Shown here piece after piece: positions 34,820 through 44,217 of a DNA stretch of 64,000 nucleotides (positions within the stretch are counted from its first letter, which is position 1; every line of letters begins with the position of its first letter). A program made the position numbers and the translations under genes. The notes under the pieces were generated by a model that was not told the origin of the DNA, did not search any database, and saw only the letters and a list, made by a program, of their open reading frames with translations. Source of the stretch: Vibrio sp. HA2012. GTDB lineage: Bacteria; Pseudomonadota; Gammaproteobacteria; Enterobacterales; Vibrionaceae. The stretch is from positions 434,001-498,000 of the forward strand of contig NZ_PFXK01000002.1 in assembly GCF_002812955.1 (NCBI RefSeq), in the 5' to 3' direction.

Positions 34820-36457
34820 ATGCAGTTAGAACGTATTGAAATTTCAGGTTTTCGCGGAATCAAGAGACTTTCTCTCACTTTTGATGCAGTCACCACACTA
34901 ATCGGAGAAAATACATGGGGTAAATCTTCTCTACTGGATGCGCTATCGGTTGCATTACCCGCTGAGGGTATTCCTTATACCTTCGAAATGCAAGATTTTC
35001 ACGTCGATTATTCTATTTCCCACCCTCAGACCCAGCACCTGCAAATCATCCTGACATTTTCCCCAAGCTACGAGGGTGAAGAACACGTAGGACGCTACCG
35101 AAAATTACGTCCGGTGTGGGTTGAAAACGACTCGGGTCAAAAACAGATCATATACTGTCTGAGTGCCAGCCGGGATATCTATAAAGTATCCACAGAATAT
35201 CAGTTTCTGAACCCTAAAGGAAAACCGCTCCTGCTGCACCACTCTTTCAAGCTTGCGCAGGAATTAATGTGCCTGCACCCAGTGATCAGAGTACGGGATT
35301 CCAGACGCTTCCATCGCCCGCGCAATGCTGGTGAGCAGCCTAAAAATGCCAGAATAGAAAGACGCATCCAAAATACAACCCGTCGTTTACTGTCTACACC
35401 CGGTCATGTCAACAAAGGAGAACTGCAGAGTAGCCTGAAATCTATGCAGACTCTGGTAGAACATTATTTTTCTTTTCAGGATCGCAGCCGACCTAACCCA
35501 AGGACTCCACGTGACAGTTTGCTGGTCGACAGCCATTCCGTCAGTACAAGTAATCTGTTGGAATACATTCGTGAAACCAAAAATCGCCAAACCCGGTTGC
35601 TGCTATTAAGACTGGTCAATTCTTACCTGCAAGGCAAAGGCGAAACCGAACTGAAACGCTGCGCCAGACCCTTACTTATTATAGAAGATCCGGAAGGTCG
35701 CCTGCATCCGACCCATTTAGCTCGAGCGTGGAATTTGCTGCAGATGGTACCAATGCAGAAAATCCTGACTACGAACAGTGCCGATCTGCTGGCCGCTGTT
35801 CCACTTTATTCCATCCGGCGTCTGATACGTCAGTCTGAAAGAACTGTCGCAAAATGTATCGGCCCAAGAAAGCTTAGTAAAGATGAACTGCGCCGGATCG
35901 GCTTTCATATCCGTTTTCATCGTTCAGGTGCATTATTTGCTCGTTGCTGGTTACTGGTCGAGGGAGAGACCGAAGTCTGGCTTTTTAACGAACTGGCCAA
36001 ACTGTGCGGTTACAATCTGGCCGCAGAAGGTGTACAGATTATTGAGTTTGCTCAGTCCGGCCTGAAATCATTGATTAAAGTGGCGAAAGCATTTGATATT
36101 GACTGGCATGTAGTCACTGATGGTGACGCTGCGGGTAAGAAATACGCACATTCAGTCCGAGTTCAGCTGGATAGTGACCAGGAAAGACACCGACTGACAG
36201 AACTACCAGAAAGAGATATAGAACACTTCTTATATGCCAATGGCTTCGAAAAATTTTTTAAGGAACTGATAAAAGTACCTTATGATCACCCTATTCCTCC
36301 CAAAAAGGTCATTGCCAGGGCTCTGAAAAAATACGCGAAACCGGATCTGGCACTTGCCATCGTCTCTTATTGTGAAGAACAAGGCGTCGAATTTATCCCA
36401 CTGTTGCTACGCTGGACACTAAAAAGGGTCATCACGATGGCAAACGGCAATACATAA
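34820..36457 (+). CDS. ybjD: OLD-family ATPase/TOPRIM protein YbjD
   Basis: 545 residues with ribosome site AAAGGAG. SMC/RecF-like N-terminus: ISGFRGIKRLSLTFD and Walker A GENTWGKSSLLD (29-40). Walker B is LLIIEDPEGRLHP. A C-terminal TOPRIM domain has LLVEGETEVWLFNELA (Glu) and VVTDGDAAGKKY (Asp-x-Asp). This is the chromosomal YbjD/DUF2813 subgroup of overcoming-lysogenization-defect (OLD) proteins, some of which are nucleases in phage defence. No partner helicase (GajB type) or reverse transcriptase is adjacent, so it is a class 1-like solitary OLD protein. Its biological role is not established. Confidence 0.88.
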   Translation: MQLERIEISGFRGIKRLSLTFDAVTTLIGENTWGKSSLLDALSVALPAEGIPYTFEMQDFHVDYSISHPQTQHLQIILTFSPSYEGEEHVGRYRKLRPVWVENDSGQKQIIYCLSASRDIYKVSTEYQFLNPKGKPLLLHHSFKLAQELMCLHPVIRVRDSRRFHRPRNAGEQPKNARIERRIQNTTRRLLSTPGHVNKGELQSSLKSMQTLVEHYFSFQDRSRPNPRTPRDSLLVDSHSVSTSNLLEYIRETKNRQTRLLLLRLVNSYLQGKGETELKRCARPLLIIEDPEGRLHPTHLARAWNLLQMVPMQKILTTNSADLLAAVPLYSIRRLIRQSERTVAKCIGPRKLSKDELRRIGFHIRFHRSGALFARCWLLVEGETEVWLFNELAKLCGYNLAAEGVQIIEFAQSGLKSLIKVAKAFDIDWHVVTDGDAAGKKYAHSVRVQLDSDQERHRLTELPERDIEHFLYANGFEKFFKELIKVPYDHPIPPKKVIARALKKYAKPDLALAIVSYCEEQGVEFIPLLLRWTLKRVITMANGNT

Positions 36458-36497
36458 GGCATATCAATTTAATTGAATATGCCTTTTAATAGAAAAG

Positions 36498-37403
36498 TTA
36501 CAAAATGCTCGGCCTGCCTTTCATCATTCTCAGGCCTTCTCTCTTAATACAGTCAGCCAGAGGGTTTTCCGTCATATCGGCACGCCAGATAAAAGATAAC
36601 GTTCGTTCCATTTCCAGTTCCGGAACGTTCAATGCCACCAGTTTTCCCTCCTCTATGTACTTTTCTACATCCAGATAAGGCAGACAAGTCAAATAAGGAC
36701 CATTCGCAACAAGAGTTCTCAGGACAGGAACATGTTCATATTCACGCCACACATCCAAATCAGAAATAAGATGATGAATGGAGCTATCAAAAATTTTGCG
36801 TGTACCAGAACCGACCTCGCGTAACACCCATTTGGCCTGTTCAAGCTGTGCCAGACTCACTCTTTCTCTTTTAGCAAACGGGTGATGCGCAGACACAACA
36901 ACCGTCAGGTGGTCACGACACCAAACCTCCTGCATGATACGGCTGTCATCAATGCGCCCTTCGATAATCCCCAGATCATATTTGTAATTCAGGATCCCAT
37001 CGATGACTCCACTGGTACTCTGCACTCCCAGTTCAATGCGCATTTCCGGAAAATCATTATCAATGATACTGATTAAGTCCGGGATCAGATGTTCAGCCGG
37101 CGTCTGACTAGCCCCTATGCGGATTTCACCACTCAGAAGATGCTGCTCTAAAAAGCCCTGCTCAATCTGCTGGGCATCCTGCAATAACTTCTTAGCTTTG
37201 GGTCTGAGCCACATCCCCCAATGGGTCAGCGCCATACGCTTCCCCTGACGTTCAAACAAAGGCCGTCCGAGCATTTTTTCCAGTTGTGCAAGTGACATAC
37301 TAGTCGCTGACTGTGTCAGAGCCAGTTTGTCAGCTGCCATGCTGACACTACCGAGATCTGATACTGCATCAAATACTGCTAATTGTTTTAAAGAATAACG
37401 CAT
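36498..37403 (-). CDS. LysR-family transcriptional regulator
   Basis: 301 residues from ATG 37403 (MRYSLKQLAVF), with AGGGAAGG upstream; the open frame to 37433 is not needed. HTH at about 15-60 (SVSMAADKLALTQSATSMSLAQLEKMLGRPLF) and a periplasmic-binding-like effector domain (GEIRIGASQTPAEHLIPDLI onward). YeiE-like by overall pattern. It is divergent from the formate channel gene (254 bp), which it may regulate; the effector is unknown. Confidence 0.88.
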   Translation of the reverse strand: MRYSLKQLAVFDAVSDLGSVSMAADKLALTQSATSMSLAQLEKMLGRPLFERQGKRMALTHWGMWLRPKAKKLLQDAQQIEQGFLEQHLLSGEIRIGASQTPAEHLIPDLISIIDNDFPEMRIELGVQSTSGVIDGILNYKYDLGIIEGRIDDSRIMQEVWCRDHLTVVVSAHHPFAKRERVSLAQLEQAKWVLREVGSGTRKIFDSSIHHLISDLDVWREYEHVPVLRTLVANGPYLTCLPYLDVEKYIEEGKLVALNVPELEMERTLSFIWRADMTENPLADCIKREGLRMMKGRPSIL

Positions 37404-37453
37404 AACCTTCCCTAAACCTGAATATTCAGCCATATGCTTATTCGTGCATTTTA

Positions 37454-37467
37454 CTGATACAAATCAC
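37454..37467. promoter_or_regulatory. FNR-like site upstream of the formate channel gene
   Basis: CTGATACAAATCAC matches FNR TTGATnnnnATCAA at 8 of 10 defined positions, about 190 bp before the focA start codon. Anaerobic control of formate channels by FNR is established in enteric bacteria. Confidence 0.4.
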
Positions 37468-37632
37468 TATATCAATTTATCTGATAAGAAAATTAAAAAA
37501 TATCAAATTTACCGCTACCTATAACTCGTCTTATTCTGAACCAGAACCACACACATAAGAACCTTGATGCATTTAAAGTTCGAACTGTGTGGCGTTATGA
37601 GAGATACCCATTCGAAAAATAAGGAGTAAATC

Positions 37633-37671
37633 ATGAAAGCGAACAAAAGGAGCACTGATGTCAGCATCTAA
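37633..37671 (+). CDS. 12-codon leader ORF overlapping the formate channel start
   Basis: ATG at 37633 sits six bases after AAGGAG, a textbook ribosome site. It encodes MKANKRSTDVSI and stops at TAA, 14 bases inside the focA coding sequence. The AAAGGAG that serves focA lies within this leader. Translation of the leader could couple to, or control, translation of the channel. Confidence 0.45.
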   Translation: MKANKRSTDVSI

Positions 37672-39115
37672 TCCAATAGAAGCCCGGCAGTTCTTTTCGC
37701 CAAACGAAATGATGCTGGAAGCGGAAAAATACGCTGTGTATAAAGCCAAAAAATCCACCAGCATGACGATAGGTCTGGCCATTATGGCTGGTATATTTAT
37801 CGGTATCGCCTTCCTGTTCTACATTACGGTCACAACCGGTAATGGCGCAGAAAGCTGGGGGCTTAGCCACTTTGCCGGAGGTATCGCATTCAGTCTGGGC
37901 CTGATACTGGTTGTTCTGTGTGGCGGTGAACTATTTACCAGTTCCGTACTCACCAGTATCGCCTGCGCAAACCGTGAAATCAGTGTGAAGAAAATGCTGA
38001 GTATCTGGGGAAAAGTTTATATCGGTAACTTTATCGGAGCTCTGTTCCTGCTGTTTATCGTCAGTGTTGCAGCCCTGTATCAGTCCGGTCATGGTGAGTG
38101 GGGACTGAATGCTCTGAATATCGCTCAGCACAAACTGCATCATACTACAGCGCAGGCATTCGCATTAGGCGTACTCTGTAATCTGCTTGTTTGTCTGGCT
38201 ATCTGGCTGACCTTCAGTACGGGTAATGCACTGGCAAAAGCATTTATGGTTATTCTGCCTGTGGCTATGTTTGTGAGCAGCGGTTTTGAGCACTGTGTAG
38301 CAAATATGTTTATGGTTCCATTGGGTATTGTTATTCAAAGCACTGCTCCGGAATCTTTCTGGCAGGCCGTTGGAGCGACACCCGCCCAATATGCCGATTT
38401 AAACCTACCCCACTTTATTACTGCCAATCTCATTCCTGTCACTTTGGGAAATATTGTTGGTGGTGCCGTTTTGGTTGGTTTGGCTAACTGGACTATTTTC
38501 AGCCGCCCACAATTAAAAGCATCTTCTGTAACCCCTATTACACAACCTATTACAACTTCTTCAGACAAGGAGACAACAATGAATACAAATATCCTGGTAA
38601 AAGACATGATGATCCAGCCAGCCTTTTCACTGCGTGTCGATATGCCGACAGAACTGGCTCTGGATGCACTAATTGACCGCAACCTACAAGGAGCACCGGT
38701 TACCGATGTTCAGGGTCGGCTGGTAGGCTTCTTCTCTATGCATGATGTGATGGTAGAGCTGTGGTGTCAGGACTACATTCCTGCTGAAGGACAAAAAGTG
38801 GTGGATCTGATGAACCGTGATGTTATCGCCATTGATGCTAACGATAGTCTTGTCAATGTCGCGGAGTACCTGTGCATTGATAAAGAGCAGCTATATCCGG
38901 TAAGCAGTGCAGGTATTGCTATCCGTCTGAACAGCCTTTCTGTTGAGGAACGAGCCAAAAGTATGAATATTAGCAAACCTCATACAATGCCAGTTCTGGA
39001 TAATGGAGAACTGGTTGGTGTGATTTCCCGTTTTCAGGTAGCAAAAGCTCTGCGCTCTGTCTATGGTGAAAGACTGGATATCGTTGAAGACGAAGCAACA
39101 AAGGAAACAGCGTAA
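37658..39115 (+). CDS. focA: Formate/nitrite channel FocA fused to a CBS-domain pair
   Basis: 485 residues. Residues 1 to about 285 are a formate-nitrite transporter (FNT) pentameric channel: six helices, with SLGLILVVLCGGELFTSS, KVYIGNFIGAL, SSGFEHCVANMFMVP and LGNIVGGAVLVGLANW. A Ser/Thr/Pro linker (about 287-306) leads to two CBS modules (DMMIQPAFSLRVDMP, GAPVTDVQGRLVGFFSMHDVM; VVDLMNRDVIAIDAND, TMPVLDNGELVGVISRFQVA). CBS pairs bind adenine nucleotides in other proteins and would let energy state gate formate flow. No pflB is adjacent. A ribosome site and ATG lie in frame at the junction. Confidence 0.9.
   Translation: MSASNPIEARQFFSPNEMMLEAEKYAVYKAKKSTSMTIGLAIMAGIFIGIAFLFYITVTTGNGAESWGLSHFAGGIAFSLGLILVVLCGGELFTSSVLTSIACANREISVKKMLSIWGKVYIGNFIGALFLLFIVSVAALYQSGHGEWGLNALNIAQHKLHHTTAQAFALGVLCNLLVCLAIWLTFSTGNALAKAFMVILPVAMFVSSGFEHCVANMFMVPLGIVIQSTAPESFWQAVGATPAQYADLNLPHFITANLIPVTLGNIVGGAVLVGLANWTIFSRPQLKASSVTPITQPITTSSDKETTMNTNILVKDMMIQPAFSLRVDMPTELALDALIDRNLQGAPVTDVQGRLVGFFSMHDVMVELWCQDYIPAEGQKVVDLMNRDVIAIDANDSLVNVAEYLCIDKEQLYPVSSAGIAIRLNSLSVEERAKSMNISKPHTMPVLDNGELVGVISRFQVAKALRSVYGERLDIVEDEATKETA
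38567..38581 (+). promoter_or_regulatory. In-frame internal ribosome-binding site at the FNT-CBS junction
   Basis: AAGGAG at 38567-38572, then six bases, then ATG at 38579 in the focA frame. Starting here gives a 178-residue stand-alone CBS-pair protein. This is either a relic of two separate genes or a working second start. Confidence 0.55.
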
Positions 39116-39128
39116 TACATGCTAATAA

Positions 39129-39166
39129 TCAGACCTCAGTCCGTTTCTGCTCATACTGAGGTCTGA
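39129..39166. repeat. 12-bp perfect inverted repeat between focA and nhaB
   Basis: TCAGACCTCAGT (39129-39140) and ACTGAGGTCTGA (39155-39166) with a 14-base loop. It lies 14 bases after the focA stop. There is no T-tract, so it is either a weak terminator, an mRNA-stabilising structure or a processing site. Confidence 0.6.
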
Positions 39167-39255
39167 CACGGTTCACCGGTCAGCAAGAGCTGCTTGCCAT
39201 AAATTTAAAAATTAGCACCGGCTGAACTGAAAATAATTTAAGGGGTATAACCACG

Positions 39256-40851
39256 ATGTCAATTTCATATGGAAATGCACTGATAAAGAACTTCCTTGGG
39301 AAAGCACCGGACTGGTATAAACTGACCATTATTGCTTTTCTTATCCTCAACCCGATTCTATTCTCAATTGACCCGTTCACAGCCGGGTGGCTACTTGTCG
39401 TTGAGTTTATCTTTACTCTGGCAATGGCGTTAAAATGTTATCCGCTTCAGCCAGGTGGCCTTCTGGCAATTGAAGCCATTGCGATTGGTATGGCTTCTCC
39501 AGCTCAGGTCATGCATGAATTGGAAGCTAACCTTGAAGTACTACTGCTACTGGTATTTATGGTAGCCGGTATCTATTTTATGAAACAGCTCCTACTGCTG
39601 ATCTTTACCCGGATCCTTCTTAATATCCGGTCAAAAATCATGCTGTCAGTTGCATTCTGTTTTACTGCTGCATTTTTATCTGCCTTTCTTGATGCCCTTA
39701 CTGTTATTGCCGTAATCATCAGTGTAGCGGTTGGATTCTATGCTATTTACCACCGGGTCGTTTCCGGTCAGGGCAGCAGCCCTTCCCATGACCATACAAC
39801 AGATGAGCACTTATCCGAAGTCACCCGACAGGATCTGGACGACTACCGTGCATTTTTACGCTCGCTACTTATGCACGCAGGTGTCGGAACAGCTCTGGGA
39901 GGGGTGGTGACTCTGGTCGGTGAGCCACAGAACCTGATCATTGCCGATCAGGCAGACTGGCTATTTGGTGAATTTATCATGCGCATGTCCCCGGTAACAC
40001 TGCCTGTGTTCATTTGTGGCATCCTGACCTGTATTCTGGTAGAAAGATTCCGGTTATTCGGCTATGGAGCACAACTTCCGGAAAGTGTGCGCCATATACT
40101 GGTAGAATTTAATCAGGAGCAGCGCCAAAAACGCACCAAACTGGATACAACAAAGCTATGGGCTCAGGGTCTGATTGCTGTCTGGCTCATTACCGGCCTG
40201 GCTTTCCATCTGGCATCCGTCGGTTTGATCGGTCTGTCGGTTATCGTTCTGGCAACCACTTTTACCGGAATCACCGAAGAACATGCCGTTGGTAAAGCAT
40301 TTGAGGAGGCACTGCCCTTTACTGCTCTGCTGGCTGTCTTCTTCTCCATCGTCGCTGTTATTATCGATCAGCAATTATTCGCTCCGATCATCAATTGGGT
40401 ACTGCATATGGATGGTGATGATCAGCTCAGCATGTTTTATATCGCCAACGGTCTACTGTCCATGGTTTCCGATAATGTGTTCGTCGGTACGGTATACATT
40501 AATGAAGTAAAAAATGCACTGATGCATAATGTGATTACCCGGGATCAGTTCGATATGCTTGCCGTTGCCATTAATACCGGCACTAACCTGCCTTCAGTTG
40601 CGACACCAAATGGTCAGGCAGCGTTTCTGTTCCTGCTGACATCAGCATTGGCACCGCTTATCCGACTGTCTTACGGACGCATGGTTTACATGGCTCTGCC
40701 TTATACCGTCGTGCTGATGACTGTCAGTCTGCTGTGTATTATCTATCTGCTGGATCCGATGACGGTATCTATGTATGAAGCCGGTATTCTCAGTCATCAC
40801 TCCGATGCAATGAAAACTGTCGGGCATGCGTTAACTACCGGACATTTATAA
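39256..40851 (+). CDS. nhaB: Na+/H+ antiporter NhaB
   Basis: 531 residues, typical NhaB length, with 12-14 predicted membrane helices. Family landmarks include the N-terminal [76 protein letters not shown] and [41 protein letters not shown]. It exports Na+ in exchange for H+ across the inner membrane, giving pH and salt tolerance, as expected of a marine bacterium. Transcription is probably separate from focA. Confidence 0.96.
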   Translation: MSISYGNALIKNFLGKAPDWYKLTIIAFLILNPILFSIDPFTAGWLLVVEFIFTLAMALKCYPLQPGGLLAIEAIAIGMASPAQVMHELEANLEVLLLLVFMVAGIYFMKQLLLLIFTRILLNIRSKIMLSVAFCFTAAFLSAFLDALTVIAVIISVAVGFYAIYHRVVSGQGSSPSHDHTTDEHLSEVTRQDLDDYRAFLRSLLMHAGVGTALGGVVTLVGEPQNLIIADQADWLFGEFIMRMSPVTLPVFICGILTCILVERFRLFGYGAQLPESVRHILVEFNQEQRQKRTKLDTTKLWAQGLIAVWLITGLAFHLASVGLIGLSVIVLATTFTGITEEHAVGKAFEEALPFTALLAVFFSIVAVIIDQQLFAPIINWVLHMDGDDQLSMFYIANGLLSMVSDNVFVGTVYINEVKNALMHNVITRDQFDMLAVAINTGTNLPSVATPNGQAAFLFLLTSALAPLIRLSYGRMVYMALPYTVVLMTVSLLCIIYLLDPMTVSMYEAGILSHHSDAMKTVGHALTTGHL

Positions 40852-40898
40852 TTTTTATTGCATCTAATACCAGAGTGGATAAGAATAACCACTGCATG

Positions 40899-40928
40899 AA
40901 ATCCCCTGATCATCATCGGGGGATTTTT
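40899..40928 (+). terminator. Rho-independent terminator after nhaB
   Basis: AAATCCCC-TGATCATCATC-GGGGGATTTTT: 8-bp stem with 11-base loop and a T-tract, about 48 bases after the nhaB stop. Confidence 0.8.
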
Positions 40929-40977
40929 AAATTTCTCTGCATCATCTGGCTTATGGGACACAACCGGGAGGATTCTC

Positions 40978-41616
40978 TTGCTAAAGGATCTGGCTATTCA
41001 AAGTATTCAGAATTTTCAGAAAGATTGTCTGAAACTGTGTGAAAATCACTATCCGACTGTCCATAACCGGGGAATGAGTGAACACCATCTCGGACGAGCT
41101 TTTGCCAGAAGAATGGTCAGTACGTTAGAATCATTTGGCTACCCAAGCCAGTTCGAACCCATAGAAACCGTTGCAGAAACCGACCACCCTCATCATTACC
41201 GCATTGCTTGCGGTGCTGGAACCATCTGGGTCATGACACATCATCTGGTCAGTGCAAGCTACACCTGCCGGGAAAAACTGCTGGCGGATATTGGTGAATG
41301 GCAGGCCGAATACGGTTACTGTATTCAGCCCAATGACCTGCTAATCCTGCTCAGTGACCACTGGATATCCCGTAGTCAGCGGAGCCGGGAATTACTCCAT
41401 TGGTGGATGGGTGAATTGCCGGATGATATCAATGAATACAGCGGACAAGGCATCACTCTGCATCAAAGTGAATCACAACTGGTCAGTGAACTGGATCACT
41501 GCTTTCAAATCAGCCCCTGTTATCTCCGCTTCGGCCACCCTTTAGTACGTTCAGCAGATCAGCAACTGGTCAGAAAATATATCCAGCTTTACGCTATTCT
41601 CGAATGGCAGAAGTAG
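40978..41616 (+). CDS. Uncharacterised soluble protein
   Basis: 212 residues from a TTG start, supported by GGGAGG six bases upstream. No signal peptide or membrane span. Not recognised. Notable features: a His-rich region (HYPTVHNRGMSEHHLGRAFARR, HHYRIACGAG, MTHHLV), a PNDLLILLSDHWISRSQRSREL block and a C-terminal LRFGHPLVRSADQQLVRKYIQ. The composition suggests a small alpha/beta protein; the PNDLLILLSDHW stretch resembles restriction-like cores only loosely. It is convergent with the GGDEF-EAL gene. Confidence 0.6.
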   Translation: MLKDLAIQSIQNFQKDCLKLCENHYPTVHNRGMSEHHLGRAFARRMVSTLESFGYPSQFEPIETVAETDHPHHYRIACGAGTIWVMTHHLVSASYTCREKLLADIGEWQAEYGYCIQPNDLLILLSDHWISRSQRSRELLHWWMGELPDDINEYSGQGITLHQSESQLVSELDHCFQISPCYLRFGHPLVRSADQQLVRKYIQLYAILEWQK

Positions 41617-41629
41617 TAAAAAAAGCAGG

Positions 41630-43678
41630 TTATGCCTGTTTCCATAGCTGACGCATTACACCGTATTTATCCCGGAACAGATCCGAAGGCATTGGCCTTT
41701 CGAATAGATAACCCTGGCCATAATCACATCCCAGTTCTATCAGTTTAGCTTTATGTTCATCACTGGCGATGCCTTCCGCAATAACCGCAATATTCAACTG
41801 ATGGGCCATCATTATCATAGCCCGGCACAATGCCATGCTGTTACTGTCTTTATCAAGATTATCAACGAATGAACGATCTATTTTCAGGATATCAACGTCC
41901 ATCTCCTGCAGATAAGAAAGTGATGAATATCCAACCCCAAAATCATCAATAGCAATACTAATCCCTTCATCGCGTAACTTCAGCAGGTTACTTCTGACCG
42001 AATCTTCACTTTCCATTAGCAGGTTTTCTGTAATTTCAACAATAATGGCACTCTTATCCAGTTTCAGCTCTGCCATATAGCCCAGCCAGTCTTCCAGCCA
42101 TTCACCAGTGCCTTTAAACTGCGACGGAGAGACGTTGATACTGACCTGAAAATCAGGGTCGATCTCTTCCCGCATAATGGCAACCTCTCTCGAAGCTGAT
42201 TTTGCGACCCAGGACCCCAATTCCCGGATAAGCCCACTGTCTTCAGCAAGACCGATAAATTCTGATGGCCTGATAAAGCCTTTTTCCGGATGATTCCAGC
42301 GAATCAGAGCTTCCGCTTTAATCACACGGCTACTGGCAAGATCAACGACCGGCTGGTAATAAAGCTCAAACTCATCATTTTGAATACCATGACGCAGATC
42401 TTCAGTAATACGGCGTTTCTCCAGTGCAACTTCCAGCATTCTCCCGGAAAAAAACTGGTAGCAATTTCGGCCGTCATTTTTAGCTTCATACATGGCCAGA
42501 TCCGCGAACTTAATCAGAGTCTCAGCAGTATCGCCATGCTCAGGATATAATGTAATACCGATGCTGCAGGTGACAAAAACCTGCTCTCCATTCAGGTGAA
42601 AACAATCGGACAAGGAAGCATGAATATCCTCGGCAATACAAGCAACTTCTGTATGGCTGTCAACATCCATAAGCAGGACATTAAACTCATCTCCCCCCAT
42701 ACGGGCAACCATATCCTTATCTCTGACAGCCTGTTTAATCCGTTCTCCAGCCCGGATCAAAAGAATATCGCCATAGTCATGCCCCATGGTATCGTTAACT
42801 TCCTTAAATCCATCAAGATCGATAAACATTAATGCAAACGGAAGCCTTTCACGCACAGGCTGTTCACTCAACAGTGACTGTAGCTTCTCCTGCATAAAAC
42901 GACGATTAGGCAAACCTGACAGGCTATCAAGGTATGCCTGCTGATGAAGTTTTTCATTTGCGATTTTCAGTTCCGTCGTACGTAACTGTACCCGAGTTTC
43001 CAGATCCTGTTCCCGGCTTTCCATCTTTTCCAGCATAGAATTGAAATTGACGCTCAATGCTCCGACTTCATCATTAGACAATTGCCGGGCTCGCAGACTG
43101 TAATCTCTGGTTCGGGTTACCTTATCCGCGACAGAGGCAAGGTATAGGATCGGGTGAATAAAATAAGAACGCAGAATAAAAGCAAGACTGAAGCTGACTA
43201 CAAAAACAATGCCCAGAATAATCAGCAGAAAATCCTCATAAAAACTAATCCGCTTCTGAATTTCAGAATCATCAGATTCAATACCCAGATAACCATAGAA
43301 CTTGTTTTCAATCATCAGAGGGAGTTTCAGAACCGAAATCTCGCTGTTTGGAGAACGAACCGTGTGTTCATTCTCTACCTGAGCAATAATACTGTCTTGT
43401 GTATCAGTCACCTGAACCCGGAGAATATTTCCGTTATTTTTAAGTGGATTAATCAGCTCTTGTGCGGTTTGTTCATCATCAAATAATACTGCAGCTGTCA
43501 GACTAGGAAGCAGTATATTCGCCATCAGAATAATTTTTTCCCGATCACTTCTTTCAGCCGCTTTCATTTCGTGGGCAGTCAGAATAGATGAGGTCAGAAG
43601 CCCGGTGAAAAGAGAAATTCCCATCAAAGTGAACAACAGTTTTACACTGATAGAGCGGAACATCATCGTATATTTCAT
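41630..43678 (-). CDS. Membrane GGDEF-EAL protein with periplasmic sensor
   Basis: 682 residues: TM1 about 11-31, periplasmic CHASE8-like domain about 32-150, TM2 about 153-175, HAMP about 176-230, GGDEF (about 250-415) and EAL (about 430-670). The GGDEF site reads ARMGGDEFNVLL with an RxxD inhibitory site five residues before it. The EAL site has EALIRWNHP, VEITENLLM, DDFGVGYSS and KIDRSFV, all intact. It can therefore make or break down c-di-GMP. Its start overlaps the stop of the yfiR-like gene by 4 bp, so the periplasmic YfiR-type protein probably controls it. Confidence 0.92.
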   Translation of the reverse strand: MKYTMMFRSISVKLLFTLMGISLFTGLLTSSILTAHEMKAAERSDREKIILMANILLPSLTAAVLFDDEQTAQELINPLKNNGNILRVQVTDTQDSIIAQVENEHTVRSPNSEISVLKLPLMIENKFYGYLGIESDDSEIQKRISFYEDFLLIILGIVFVVSFSLAFILRSYFIHPILYLASVADKVTRTRDYSLRARQLSNDEVGALSVNFNSMLEKMESREQDLETRVQLRTTELKIANEKLHQQAYLDSLSGLPNRRFMQEKLQSLLSEQPVRERLPFALMFIDLDGFKEVNDTMGHDYGDILLIRAGERIKQAVRDKDMVARMGGDEFNVLLMDVDSHTEVACIAEDIHASLSDCFHLNGEQVFVTCSIGITLYPEHGDTAETLIKFADLAMYEAKNDGRNCYQFFSGRMLEVALEKRRITEDLRHGIQNDEFELYYQPVVDLASSRVIKAEALIRWNHPEKGFIRPSEFIGLAEDSGLIRELGSWVAKSASREVAIMREEIDPDFQVSINVSPSQFKGTGEWLEDWLGYMAELKLDKSAIIVEITENLLMESEDSVRSNLLKLRDEGISIAIDDFGVGYSSLSYLQEMDVDILKIDRSFVDNLDKDSNSMALCRAMIMMAHQLNIAVIAEGIASDEHKAKLIELGCDYGQGYLFERPMPSDLFRDKYGVMRQLWKQA

Positions 43679-44211
43679 GACTGATCCCTTTTATAAATCC
43701 GCCCCAGACGAAGTACTTTCGAGCTCATCGCTATACCTGCTTTTTCTAACCCTTCAGGGTCAATTTCAAACCGCACCTTTCCGCCAACCACATAAAAACG
43801 GATATGACCACCGGACTCAATAAAATCGTCCGATTCCCCAACTAACATCATATTCTTTAGCTGCTGACTCCCGGCAATATGAGTCCATTCAGCCACATCG
43901 TCCCTGGATACAAACAAAGTATGACACCCGGATAACTCTTCTTCGAACCCGTTCAACTGCCGAACCATCACCTCAGCACCAAACAGGCTCTGCCCTGCCA
44001 GTGCCTGTTTAGCTGCCGCAGTAAACTCCGGTGAAAATCCACACAGCACATAATGTTCCTCCGGATCATCACTGAACCAGAGGCCATGACTGTAACGGGC
44101 AAAATTAAACATAAAACCCGATTTAATCGCATATTCTCTCTCAGATGCCAATGCAGTACCGGACAGACATAACGCAACAAGCAGGCTGATGAAAAGCTGA
44201 CGAATCATCAT
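43675..44211 (-). CDS. YfiR-family (DUF4154) periplasmic regulator
   Basis: 178 residues with a signal peptide (cleavage near ALA, residue 22). DUF4154 pattern: REYAIKSGFMFNFARYSHGLWF, HTLFVSRDD, MMLVGESDDFIESGGHIRFYVVGGKVRFEIDPEGLEKAGI, and SSKVLRLGRI. YfiR of Pseudomonas holds the cyclase YfiN inactive from the periplasm. Here it sits between a TonB receptor and a GGDEF-EAL protein, 6 bp after the former and overlapping the latter, so it likely relays an outer-membrane or periplasmic signal. Confidence 0.9.
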   Translation of the reverse strand: MMIRQLFISLLVALCLSGTALASEREYAIKSGFMFNFARYSHGLWFSDDPEEHYVLCGFSPEFTAAAKQALAGQSLFGAEVMVRQLNGFEEELSGCHTLFVSRDDVAEWTHIAGSQQLKNMMLVGESDDFIESGGHIRFYVVGGKVRFEIDPEGLEKAGIAMSSKVLRLGRIYKRDQS

Positions 44212-44217
44212 TTACAA

